Below are positions 27,312 to 35,210 of a DNA stretch of 64,000 nt, piece by piece (the stretch's first letter is position 1; each line of letters begins with the position of its first letter). Location: contig DASWVB010000030.1 in the NCBI GenBank assembly GCA_036401375.1, positions 7,969-71,968 of the forward strand, given 5' to 3'. The position numbers and the translations under genes were made by a program. The stretch is from DASWUZ01 sp036401375 (GTDB taxonomy: Bacteria; Acidobacteriota; Terriglobia; Terriglobales; Acidobacteriaceae). Under the pieces are notes generated by a model that worked only from the letters and a program-made list of their open reading frames with translations, made no database searches and was not told the origin of the DNA.

Positions 27312-27524
27312 TCAGTGCTTATGGCCTTTGAGGGCTTCGCGGATCTTCACCACATGCGTCCCGTGCACGCGGATCGCCTCATGCAGCTGCTGCCCGGTCA
27401 CGTGAAACTCCTGCGCCCAGTAGTAGATATCGGACGCGAGCTTGGGATTGATCTCGTCGGGGTCATGCGGCCCTTTCTTCTTCGGAGCCTCGTGTTCTTC
27501 GGGTTCCAGGATCGGTTCTGCCAT
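27312..27524 (-). CDS. DUF3606 small protein
   Basis: 70 residues from the ATG at 27524, chosen for the AGAGGA 5 nt upstream; the frame is open to 27575 but lacks such a site. An acidic N-terminus (EPILEPEEHEAPKKK) is followed by the DUF3606-like core: DPDEINPKLASDIYYWAQEF at about residues 22-41, then GQQLHEAIRVHG and VVKIREAL. The family is small, soluble and of unknown function. It lies 107 nt downstream of the exported peroxiredoxin gene on the same strand. Confidence 0.75.
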   Translation of the reverse strand: MAEPILEPEEHEAPKKKGPHDPDEINPKLASDIYYWAQEFHVTGQQLHEAIRVHGTHVVKIREALKGHKH

Positions 27525-27631
27525 GGTGTCCTCTTTCCGGGTCGATTCGATCATGGGGTGCGCAGACGTACGCATGCTTTATTCAGCAGAGCATGCCCGT
27601 CATCGCGTCGTGCTGGTGGCAGCAGCCGAGG

Positions 27632-28174
27632 TCAGCCGTTCTTCTGCATGCCGGTGACGGCGGCGAGGACCTCTTCGCTGTGGTGGTTCGGATCGACGCC
27701 GGTCCACACCTTGACGATCTTCCCGCTGGGATCGATCAGGAAGGTATTCCGCTTCGCCATCATCCCCATCGAGAGCGAGCCATACTGCTTGACGACCTTC
27801 TTGTCGGTGTCGGCGAGCAGACGGAAGCTCAGGCCTTCCTTGGTGCAGAACTGCTTGTGGCTGTCGGCCGAGTCGACGCTGACGCCGAGGATCACGGCAT
27901 CGGCCTTCTCGTACTTGGGCAGGTCGCGCTGGAAGTTGTGCGCCTCGATGGTGCAGCCCTGGGTCATGTCCCTCGGGTAGAAGTAGAGTACGACCCACTT
28001 GCCGTGAAAGCTGTCGAGGCTGATGGTCGAGCCGTCCTGCGAGGGCAGGGTGAACGCAGGCGCGGTCTGGCCGGTCTGAGGAAGCGCGTCGTCGGCGGCA
28101 AAGACGCGCGCAGCTGCCGCGCTACCAAGGGCGACAAGAACAATTGCAATCAACAAAAATCTGGACTTCAACAT
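27632..28174 (-). CDS. exported PrxQ/BCP-type peroxiredoxin
   Basis: Thiol peroxidase. 180 residues from the ATG at 28174 (GGAGAG about 8 nt upstream). A signal peptide (LLIAIVLVALGSAAAARVFA) places it in the periplasm, unusual for BCP enzymes but seen in some bacteria. Peroxidatic Cys74 is in MTQGCTIEAHNF. The usual resolving Cys five residues later is absent; a second Cys110 (HKQFCTKEG) lies 36 residues downstream, the spacing of the alpha3-type PrxQ enzymes, so an intramolecular Cys74-Cys110 disulfide is likely (inference). The preceding gene in the same direction is lpxI, 168 nt away. Confidence 0.93.
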   Translation of the reverse strand: MLKSRFLLIAIVLVALGSAAAARVFAADDALPQTGQTAPAFTLPSQDGSTISLDSFHGKWVVLYFYPRDMTQGCTIEAHNFQRDLPKYEKADAVILGVSVDSADSHKQFCTKEGLSFRLLADTDKKVVKQYGSLSMGMMAKRNTFLIDPSGKIVKVWTGVDPNHHSEEVLAAVTGMQKNG

Positions 28175-28342
28175 GGTGCATCTCTCCGTATCAGGCAAAG
28201 TTCCGGCGAGGTCCCGGCTACTCCATTAGAGCATCTTTGCGGAGCGGCGATCGGTGTTGCGGGGCGGATATTGATGGTGCGCAACCCTGCCGCATTCCGT
28301 GATGAAGCGCAGCCTGCGGCTGGCCCGCGAACCGCACCGGTC

Positions 28343-29272
28343 TTAACCTGCAGAGTCCCCATCCCGCTCCTGGGCGACGATTGCGATGCCCGCCTGGTCG
28401 GCCCGCGCAATCACGGCCGCGCTGTCGAAGATCAGGGTGCGCCCGGCCTCGAGCGCAAGGCAGGTGGCATGCGCCCGCTCCATCACCATGATCGTCGCGA
28501 GGCCGATCACCGGCACGTCGAACCGCATGTCCTGCCGAGGCTTGGCCACCTTGACGACGGTGAGGCGCCGATCGAGCAGCGGCGCAGACGGCCCGCGGCT
28601 CTCGGCCTCGTTCCCGATCAGAGCTCCATCCTCGGGCGCTGCCCTGTCCCCGGCGGCCTGCAGCCTCATCAGCGCTCCGGCGCGCTCGATGGTGGCATCG
28701 GTGCCCTCCATCGCCTCGACGGCAACGCAGGCCTGGCTGGCGATGACGACCGTCTGCCCTATGTCGTATCCGGCGAGTGCCAGCGCAACCCGGCGGCCGT
28801 ACTCCACATCCCTCTGCTCCTCTGCGCTGGGAGCGCGCCCGGTAAGCACTCCCGCCCGAGCCAGCAGCGGCTCTAGGTAGGTGGTCGAGGAGATCAGTTC
28901 GATGCCCTCATCTGCCAGGACCCTGGCGATCGCGCCAAGCAGCATGTCGGTATTCCGGGTGCGGAGGGAGAGCAGCAGCTTGGCCAGCCGCCAGTCCGGA
29001 CGGATGCTCGAAAATATCTGCCGATGCTTGACCTGACCGGCCATCACGGCGCGGTGTACGCCCTCGGCCTTGAAAGTGTCGATCAGCCAGGACAGCTCGC
29101 CCAGCGAGAGCCAGTGGACGCGGATACCGGTGTCGGCAGCGGCTCGTGCATCCATCTCCGGGTCGGTCTCTTCGCGAATGGCGGCGACGACGACCTCTGC
29201 GCCGTGGGCGCGCGCCGCATCGAGCAGCAGAAAGGGGAACCGGCCATTGCCCGCAATCAAGCCCAGCTTCAT
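28343..29272 (-). CDS. lpxI: UDP-2,3-diacylglucosamine pyrophosphatase LpxI
   Basis: Hydrolyses UDP-2,3-diacylglucosamine to lipid X in lipid A synthesis, the alternative to LpxH in many non-enteric bacteria. 309 residues, ATG at 29272. The start MKLGLIAGNGRFPFLL is the LpxI hallmark; AGQVKHRQIFSSIRPD and TDMLLGAIARVLADEG lie in the first domain. The C-terminal catalytic DUF1009 domain has DIGQTVVIASQACVAVEAMEGTD, VKVAKPRQDMRFDVPVIG and FDSAAVIARADQAGI. The stop of lpxA is 10 nt upstream, so the two are in one operon. A roughly 20-residue Ala/Glu-rich insertion precedes the KPRQD motif. Confidence 0.95.
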   Translation of the reverse strand: MKLGLIAGNGRFPFLLLDAARAHGAEVVVAAIREETDPEMDARAAADTGIRVHWLSLGELSWLIDTFKAEGVHRAVMAGQVKHRQIFSSIRPDWRLAKLLLSLRTRNTDMLLGAIARVLADEGIELISSTTYLEPLLARAGVLTGRAPSAEEQRDVEYGRRVALALAGYDIGQTVVIASQACVAVEAMEGTDATIERAGALMRLQAAGDRAAPEDGALIGNEAESRGPSAPLLDRRLTVVKVAKPRQDMRFDVPVIGLATIMVMERAHATCLALEAGRTLIFDSAAVIARADQAGIAIVAQERDGDSAG

Positions 29273-29282
29273 CCCCGGCTCC

Positions 29283-30059
29283 CTACTTCAGCACGCCGCG
29301 GGTGGAGTGCTCGATAAAGTTCGCCAGGTAGGCGACCTCTTCGGAGCCGCCGCCCTCTGCGCGGATGCGCTCGACCGCCTGGGTGGTGTTGAGCTTTGCC
29401 GCGAGCAGCAGCCGATAGGCGTGCTGCAGGGCGCGCAGCTGATCCCGTGAGAATCCGCGTCGCTCCAGCCCGACCTTGTTCAGGCCGTAGGCATGGCTCT
29501 CCCGCCGGGTCGAGGTCAGGGAAAAAGGCAGCACGTCCTGGGTGATGGTCGTGCCGCCGCCGATGTAGGAGTACCTGCCGATGCGGCAGTACTGATGCAC
29601 CGGGCAGAGGGCTCCAACGACGGCGTAGTCCTCGACGATGACGTGCCCGGCGAGGGTAGCCGCGTTTGCGAGGATGCAGTGGTCGCCCACCTGGCTGTCG
29701 TGCCCGATATGGGTGTAGGCCATGATCAGGCAATGGCTGCCCACTCGCGTCACCCCTCCGCCGAGCGCCGTGCCGCGGGAGATGGTGACGTATTCGCGAA
29801 CGACGGTATGTTCACCCACCTCGACCGCGGTCGGCTCACCGGCATACTTGAGGTCCTGGGGAGAGATGCCGACGCAGGCGAAGGAGTAGACGCTGCAGTG
29901 TGGCCCCAGCCGCAGGCGCCCATCGAGCACTACATGCGAGACCAGGGTGCAGCCCTCGCCGAGCACCACGTCTGGACCAACCGTGCAGTAGGGGCCGATG
30001 GTGCAGGACTCGGGGACAACGGCAGTTGACGCAACCAGGGCGGTCGGGTGAATGCTCAC
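29283..30059 (-). CDS. lpxA: UDP-N-acetylglucosamine acyltransferase LpxA
   Basis: First enzyme of lipid A synthesis: acylates the 3-OH of UDP-GlcNAc from acyl-ACP. 258 residues (E. coli 262) from the GTG at 30059, which overlaps the fabZ stop in a GTGA junction; the frame is open further upstream but the LpxA start SIHPTALV fixes this site. The left-handed beta-helix hexapeptides run from about residue 8 to 190. Catalytic His120 sits in YTHIGHDSQVG. The C-terminal helical domain starts at about residue 195 with AYGLNKVGLERRGF. Translational coupling to fabZ is likely. Confidence 0.97.
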   Translation of the reverse strand: MSIHPTALVASTAVVPESCTIGPYCTVGPDVVLGEGCTLVSHVVLDGRLRLGPHCSVYSFACVGISPQDLKYAGEPTAVEVGEHTVVREYVTISRGTALGGGVTRVGSHCLIMAYTHIGHDSQVGDHCILANAATLAGHVIVEDYAVVGALCPVHQYCRIGRYSYIGGGTTITQDVLPFSLTSTRRESHAYGLNKVGLERRGFSRDQLRALQHAYRLLLAAKLNTTQAVERIRAEGGGSEEVAYLANFIEHSTRGVLK

Positions 30060-30613
30060 TCCGAGCTCACCGTCTCCAGGGTCGCCGCCGGTGCAGGAGC
30101 GTTCTGAGTCACGGCCACAGCCGTCGTCGCGGCAGCCGCTGCACCCGGCCGCGGCACCAGCTGGCACATGATCGTCGCCTCGCAGGCCAGCTTGCCATCG
30201 ACGGTTACGGCGCCCTGCATCTTGACCGCGTAGGTGCGCCAGTTCAGCACCTTTACCTCGATGCGCATCTGGTCGCCAGGCACTACAGGGCGGCGAAATT
30301 TTGCGCGCTCGATGCCGGTAAAGACCATCAGCCGCTCGGAGCGGTCAGGGATCTCGGTGAGCAGCAAAGCACCGCCAGCCTGCGCCACCGCCTCGACCAT
30401 TAGCACTCCGGGCATGATCGGATAGCCGGGAAAGTGCCCCTCGAAGTAGGGCTCGTTGATAGTGACATTCTTGAGGGCGACGATGCGCTGCTTGCGCTGC
30501 ACCTCGAGCACGCGGTCGATCAGCAGAAAGGGGTAGCGGTGCGGCAGGATCGCCATGATCCTGACGATGTCCAGCACCTGCTGCGCTTCAGGTTGAGGCG
30601 TGGGCGTTTGCAT
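30056..30613 (-). CDS. fabZ: 3-hydroxyacyl-ACP dehydratase FabZ
   Basis: Dehydrates 3-hydroxyacyl-ACP in fatty-acid synthesis. 185 residues, ATG at 30613. The core (about 18-150) has LPHRYPFLLIDRV, then the catalytic His60 and Glu74 in EGHFPGYPIMPGVLMVEA. The last 35 residues are an Ala/Thr/Val-rich tail absent from E. coli FabZ (151 residues). It is the first gene of a fabZ-lpxA-lpxI operon, which balances phospholipid and lipid A synthesis because both pathways draw on 3-hydroxyacyl-ACP. A TATAAT on the minus strand (30631-30626) 13 nt before the start is a candidate -10 box for the operon. Confidence 0.97.
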   Translation of the reverse strand: MQTPTPQPEAQQVLDIVRIMAILPHRYPFLLIDRVLEVQRKQRIVALKNVTINEPYFEGHFPGYPIMPGVLMVEAVAQAGGALLLTEIPDRSERLMVFTGIERAKFRRPVVPGDQMRIEVKVLNWRTYAVKMQGAVTVDGKLACEATIMCQLVPRPGAAAAATTAVAVTQNAPAPAATLETVSSE

Positions 30614-30823
30614 GGGTCAGGGCCGATTATAAATGGCGGCAAGAGGGTGACCGGGATCGCGCCGCTCCGCGCAGGCCTTGCGACTCCCTGCAGGCGGCTT
30701 CGGACTGTTCAAAGTGCGCGCTGCAAGACCCTGCCGAGCCAATCGCTGTATACTCCGTTCACCGTTCGGGGCGTTGCGCCCCTGGGTTAGGACTCGCGGC
30801 ATCGAAGCGATAGAAGACGCCGC

Positions 30824-32971
30824 ATGCATCGAGGAGATCAGATCATCAGAGCGTCTCGAAAGTTATCCCTCCAGGCAGCACTCAGCACGCTTTTGCTGGC
30901 GCTGCTCACCGCTCTTACGGCAAGCTCGCAGCAGCCCGCTGCGACCTCCGGCATGCCGGCCGCAGGCACGCCCGCTGCAGGCTTGACGGCGGCGAAGCCA
31001 CTGAGCGCCCTGCCTTACACCCCCAGCCTCGATCTCACCTCGATGGACAAGACGGTAGACCCATGCATCGACTTCTACCAGTACTCCTGCGGTGGATGGC
31101 GGAAGCAGAATCCGATTCCGCCCGACCAGGCGTCGTGGGACGTCTATGCGAAGCTCACCAACGAAAATGAGCAGTTTCTCTGGGGCATCCTCGATGAGAG
31201 TTCGAGGGGGCTCAACCGCACGCCCGTCCAGCAGAAGATTGGAGACTACTTCGGCGCGTGCATGAACGAGGCGGCCGTCAACCAGCGCGGGATCGCGCCG
31301 CTGAGCGAGGAGCTGTCGAGCATCGCCGGGCTGCGCGGAGTCTCCGACTTGCCGCCCTACATCGCGCATCTCGACATGACCATGCCGGGCTCGTTCTTGT
31401 TTGACTCGGGGCCTGATCAGGACTTTGCCGACGCCTCGCAGGTCATCGTCTTCCTCGCAGCGGGTGGGCTCGGTCTGCCGGACCGCGATTACTACCTCAA
31501 GACGGACGTAAAGTCCGTCGAAACGCGCACGAAATATCTAGCCTACATCGCCCATATGCTCGCCCTTGCCGGTGAAAAGCCGGAGCAGGCGGGGGCCGAG
31601 GCTACGGCGATTCTTGCCCTCGAGACAAAGCTTGCCCAGGCCTCGTTGACCCGCGTGGAGAGACGCAACCCGCACAACCTCGACCACAAGCTCTCGCTTG
31701 ACCAGCTGCATGCGCTCACCCCCGCGCTCGACCTGGGCGCCTATCTCGCAGCAGTTCATCCCGGGGCGGATTCGTTGAAGACGATCAACGTCACTGAGCC
31801 GAAGTTTTACCAGGCCCTTGAAACGCAGCTCAAGGCCGAGCCGTTTGAAAACGTAAAGGCCTACCTCCGCTTTCACGTGGTCAGTTCAGCAGCGCCCTAC
31901 CTGTCGAGCGAGTTTGCCCAGGCGCAGTTCGACTTCTACGGGCACTACCTGCGGGGAACACCCGAGATGCGCCCGCGCTGGAAGCGCTGCGTCACGCAGG
32001 TCGATGACTACCTGGGCGAGGCGCTGGGGCAGGAGTTTGTGCGGCGCACCTTTGGCCCGGATACCAAGCGGAAGGCGGTCGAGATGACCGACCAGATCGA
32101 AGAGGCCATGCGCCAGGAGATCATCCACCTGGACTGGATGAGCGAGCCGACCAAGCAGGAGGCGCTGCGCAAACTTCACACGGTCCGCAACAAGATCGGC
32201 TATCCAGAGACCTGGCGTGACTACTCGACGCTGACGATCGATCCCGCTGATTACTTCGGCAATGTCCGCAGGTCGATAACCTTTGAGAGCAGGCGCGAGT
32301 GGGCAAAGGTCGGCAAGCCCGTCGATCGGGACGAATGGGGCATGAGCCCGCCGACGGTGAACGCCTACTACAACCCGCAGATGAACGACATCAACTTTCC
32401 TGCCGGAGTGCTGCAGCCGCCGCTCTACGATCGCCGGCTCGACGATGCACCGAACTACGGCAATACCGGAGCGACCATCGGACATGAGTTGACGCACGGC
32501 TTCGACGACCAGGGCAGGCAGTTCGATGAGAACGGCAACCTGAAGGACTGGTGGTCGAAGGAAGATGCGGCCCGGTTCGAGAGCCGCATCAACTGCGTTC
32601 GCGATCAGTATGCGCAGTATGTAGTCGTCGACGACATCAAGATCAACAGCAAGCTCACCAGCGGGGAAGACCTGGCGGACATCGGCGGAACCCTGCTCGC
32701 CTACATCGCGTGGAAGAAGGCCGAGGCCGGGCAGAGCCTGAAGCCGATCGACGGCCTTACTCCAGACCAGCGCTTCTTTGTCGGCATGGCGCAGTGGGCG
32801 TGCGCCAATCAGCGGGATGAAAATCTGCGCGTCAACGCCGTCACCGATCCGCACTCCCCGGAGAAATACCGGATCAATGGCGTGGTTGTGAATATGCCGG
32901 AGTTTGGACAGGCCTTTGAGTGCAAGGCTGGCCAGCCGATGGTCAAGCCGGTCGCCTGCAGGGTCTGGTAA
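30824..32971 (+). CDS. M13 family zinc metallopeptidase (neprilysin/PepO-like)
   Basis: 715 residues. The signal segment (about residues 15-34) ends near SSQ, followed by a Pro/Ala/Gly-rich linker, then DKTVDPCIDFYQYSCGGW, the M13 N-terminal signature. The zinc site HELTH is at residues 554-558; the third ligand and neighbouring Asp lie in SGEDLADIGG about 60 residues later. The substrate-binding NAYY motif (VNAYYNPQMNDINFPAG) is present, and the C-terminus is CRVW, the usual family end. These enzymes cut short peptides outside the cytoplasm. A TATACT at 30749-30754 is a possible -10 box. Convergent with the PQQ-type dehydrogenase gene. Confidence 0.96.
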   Translation: MHRGDQIIRASRKLSLQAALSTLLLALLTALTASSQQPAATSGMPAAGTPAAGLTAAKPLSALPYTPSLDLTSMDKTVDPCIDFYQYSCGGWRKQNPIPPDQASWDVYAKLTNENEQFLWGILDESSRGLNRTPVQQKIGDYFGACMNEAAVNQRGIAPLSEELSSIAGLRGVSDLPPYIAHLDMTMPGSFLFDSGPDQDFADASQVIVFLAAGGLGLPDRDYYLKTDVKSVETRTKYLAYIAHMLALAGEKPEQAGAEATAILALETKLAQASLTRVERRNPHNLDHKLSLDQLHALTPALDLGAYLAAVHPGADSLKTINVTEPKFYQALETQLKAEPFENVKAYLRFHVVSSAAPYLSSEFAQAQFDFYGHYLRGTPEMRPRWKRCVTQVDDYLGEALGQEFVRRTFGPDTKRKAVEMTDQIEEAMRQEIIHLDWMSEPTKQEALRKLHTVRNKIGYPETWRDYSTLTIDPADYFGNVRRSITFESRREWAKVGKPVDRDEWGMSPPTVNAYYNPQMNDINFPAGVLQPPLYDRRLDDAPNYGNTGATIGHELTHGFDDQGRQFDENGNLKDWWSKEDAARFESRINCVRDQYAQYVVVDDIKINSKLTSGEDLADIGGTLLAYIAWKKAEAGQSLKPIDGLTPDQRFFVGMAQWACANQRDENLRVNAVTDPHSPEKYRINGVVVNMPEFGQAFECKAGQPMVKPVACRVW

Positions 32972-32985
32972 AAGGCAAACGCTTA

Positions 32986-33057
32986 CTCAGCTCCTGCGAT
33001 GCGCTCAGCTCCTGCGATGCGCTCAGTTCCTGCGATGCATTCAGTTCCTGCGATGAA
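32986..33057. repeat. four-copy 18-bp tandem repeat spanning a stop codon
   Basis: Unit CTCAGCTCCTGCGATGCG, copies at 32986, 33004, 33022 and 33040, with two to four substitutions between the outer copies. On the minus strand each unit reads as the last codons and stop of the overlapping dehydrogenase gene (CAT CGC AGG AAC TGA, or AGC instead of AAC), so the 3' end of that gene is what has been duplicated. Confidence 0.9.
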
Positions 33058-34288
33058 TGTAGTAGACCACTCCGCCCTCATCGTCGGTGAGCAGGAAGGC
33101 GTCCGGGCCGGTCCGCAGAATGCCGCAGGGGCGTCCGTAGACAACGCCGTGGTTGAGGAATCCGGTCACGAAGTCCTGCGGGTCTGAGCCTTGCCCTACC
33201 CGCACCACGCGGTAGCCCGTACCGATGCTTTTCTTCGAGGCGCCATGCAGCGCGACCAGGAACGACCCGTGCAACGCCGTGTCTTGCTCGCCGAAGTAGT
33301 CGAGCCCCAGAGGCGCGCTGTGCGCTGCAAAGAAGGCGAAGGCGGCAGGAACTTCGGCGCAGTTCGCGTGCTTTGGCGAGGACGCAAACTCCGGGTCGCC
33401 GACCACGACTCCGTGCTGAAAGTAGCAGTACGGCCAGCCGTAGTTGAGCGCCCTGGCCGGCACGGCGGCGGCGCCGCGGATGGCGAACATCGGGTCGTCG
33501 GGAGCGTCGTCGCCGAGGTGGTCGGCGCCCATGTTCGCGACGTAGAGTGTGCCGTCGAGATACTTCAGACCAACGGCGTTGCGCATGCCGCGCGCGATGA
33601 TGCGCGGGTTGCCGCCGTCCGGGTCCATGGTGGAGATGGTGGCGCGAATCTCCTCCTTCTCCTCGCAGTTGTTGCAGCTGCTGCCGACGGAGACATAGAG
33701 CACGTCGCGGCCGAGCTCCTTGCCAACAGCCACGGTGCGGGTCAGGTGCCATCCCCCGTACTTGTAGTTAAGGCCGTAGTCGGGATAGTGGGCGAGCACC
33801 TCGGGCGGTGAACTCGGGGAGTTATCGCCGGCTTTGTAGCGAAATCGCTCCAGCTTGTCGGTCAGGGGCAGGTAGAGCCAGCTCTGTCCGCTCGCGTCCG
33901 TGTAGAAGGCGACGTCGTTAGGATTGCGAAGATGCCGCAGGTAGGGAGTCACCCGCGCAAACCTGCCCGTTGCCGGGTCGAAGCCATCGAGAATATAGAC
34001 CGTGCCGAGTGAGTTGTCGGAGCGGTCGTGCATGTCGGTCGTGAAGATGCGTCCATCGGGCGCGCGCGTCAGGAAGCGTACCCGGTGCAGCCCCTCGGCC
34101 GCGACATCGACCTCAAAGCCGACAGGCAGGTTCAGCGAAAAGGTCTTGCCGCTGGCGAGGTGGATGGGGTGCGGCAGCAGCGTCGGTAGAGCAGTCTGAG
34201 CCAGAGGTGAAGCAGGTTGGAGGCAGCCGGCAACCACCGCGACCATGGCCGTAAAGAAAAGACGAAGTAGTCGCAGGCAGTCAGACAC
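33041..34288 (-). CDS. PQQ-type sugar dehydrogenase-like beta-propeller lipoprotein
   Basis: 415 residues from the GTG at 34288 (AGGA about 8 nt upstream). The N-terminus is a lipoprotein-like signal with VAGC at about residues 19-22. The body is a six-bladed propeller of the soluble glucose dehydrogenase / L-sorbosone dehydrogenase type, with VRFLTRAPDGRIFTTD, RNPNDVAFY, GWHLTRTVAVG, YVSVGSSCNNC and GMRNAVGLKY. Such enzymes oxidise sugars with PQQ; whether this one binds PQQ is not decided by sequence alone. The conserved Cys pair in SSCNNCEE is present. The 3' end lies inside an 18-bp tandem repeat. Confidence 0.88.
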   Translation of the reverse strand: MSDCLRLLRLFFTAMVAVVAGCLQPASPLAQTALPTLLPHPIHLASGKTFSLNLPVGFEVDVAAEGLHRVRFLTRAPDGRIFTTDMHDRSDNSLGTVYILDGFDPATGRFARVTPYLRHLRNPNDVAFYTDASGQSWLYLPLTDKLERFRYKAGDNSPSSPPEVLAHYPDYGLNYKYGGWHLTRTVAVGKELGRDVLYVSVGSSCNNCEEKEEIRATISTMDPDGGNPRIIARGMRNAVGLKYLDGTLYVANMGADHLGDDAPDDPMFAIRGAAAVPARALNYGWPYCYFQHGVVVGDPEFASSPKHANCAEVPAAFAFFAAHSAPLGLDYFGEQDTALHGSFLVALHGASKKSIGTGYRVVRVGQGSDPQDFVTGFLNHGVVYGRPCGILRTGPDAFLLTDDEGGVVYYIHRRN

Positions 34289-34369
34289 GAAGAAAATCCT
34301 ACCAGTCCCGCTTCCACGCTCAAACTTGTCGCGGTCGATGGCCTGGAGACGACGGGCGCGAACTGGCGC

Positions 34370-35173
34370 TCACTTCTTGAACTTGCGAACTGCGTCGTCT
34401 GGATCGAAGAGCGTATCCGACAGGCCCGTGTTGTAGCTTGCACGATAGAGGAAGCGCTGGTTCGTCATATCGCCGTTGTGAAAGCGAGTGACTGTGAAGG
34501 GTGTCGGAATCCCGTTCACCGCGTGGTAGTCGTCGAACTCGTCCGCATCTTCGTTCTTGTCTTTATAGAGCGGATCGCGCCACTCAAAGCTGCAGCGCAG
34601 CGGGAGATGGTCCTGCGCGTCGATCTGGATGGTGATGTTGTCGTTGTCGGGCGAGAGCAGCGTAACCTGGTCGGCGAGATGGCGTTCTACCATGGTCTGC
34701 TGGTCGTAGATCAGCACCGTCTTAGGGTCTTTGAACCACACCCGGATGGCCGCATCGATCGAGTGGTCGCGGCGCCTGAGATAGTCGTCCGTCTCCGTCT
34801 TGGGGATCTCCTTTTTGCCGCGGTAGGTGACCTCCCACGCGCTCCTGCCGGTGTAGATTACGATCCAGTCGCGCTTCTTCGTGAGCTCGACGCGCCGCTT
34901 GTCAGGGTAGAGGGTGAAATCCCAGAAGTCGGTGATGTCGCCGGTTGGAGTGCCCTGGTAGAAGGCAGAGGTTCGACCCTCGAGCGACATGTCCTTGAGG
35001 TTCAGCCACGCATCTCCACCGAGCGCGCGCACCATCGCATTGAGCGTGGCGCGCGCCTTGTCGCTGTTGGCCTTGACGTCGGCATCCTGCGCCTGGGCCG
35101 ATGCCAGGGGGCACAGCACACCTATGCCTGCCAGCAGTAATGCGATTCCGGCGATCCTGTTGCCCTTCAACAT
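34370..35173 (-). CDS. exported LolA-like protein of unknown function
   Basis: 267 residues from the ATG at 35173; a GTG at 35182 is an alternative. The signal peptide (about 1-27, ending ASAQAQ) is followed by KARATLNAMVRALGGDAWLN, then a beta-rich middle (DFTLYPDKRRVELTK, IYTGRSAWEV, LLSPDNDNITIQID). It ends with YHAVNGIPTPFTVTRFHNGDM and a polar tail. This pattern resembles proteins annotated as LolA or outer-membrane lipoprotein-sorting-like, common and uncharacterised in acidobacteria. A periplasmic lipid- or lipoprotein-binding role is a guess. It lies 82 nt upstream of the dehydrogenase gene on the same strand, possibly one operon with it. Confidence 0.7.
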   Translation of the reverse strand: MLKGNRIAGIALLLAGIGVLCPLASAQAQDADVKANSDKARATLNAMVRALGGDAWLNLKDMSLEGRTSAFYQGTPTGDITDFWDFTLYPDKRRVELTKKRDWIVIYTGRSAWEVTYRGKKEIPKTETDDYLRRRDHSIDAAIRVWFKDPKTVLIYDQQTMVERHLADQVTLLSPDNDNITIQIDAQDHLPLRCSFEWRDPLYKDKNEDADEFDDYHAVNGIPTPFTVTRFHNGDMTNQRFLYRASYNTGLSDTLFDPDDAVRKFKK

Positions 35174-35210
35174 GCTCTTCACTCGCCTGGTGTGGAATTT
35201 AGCGCGCGGA

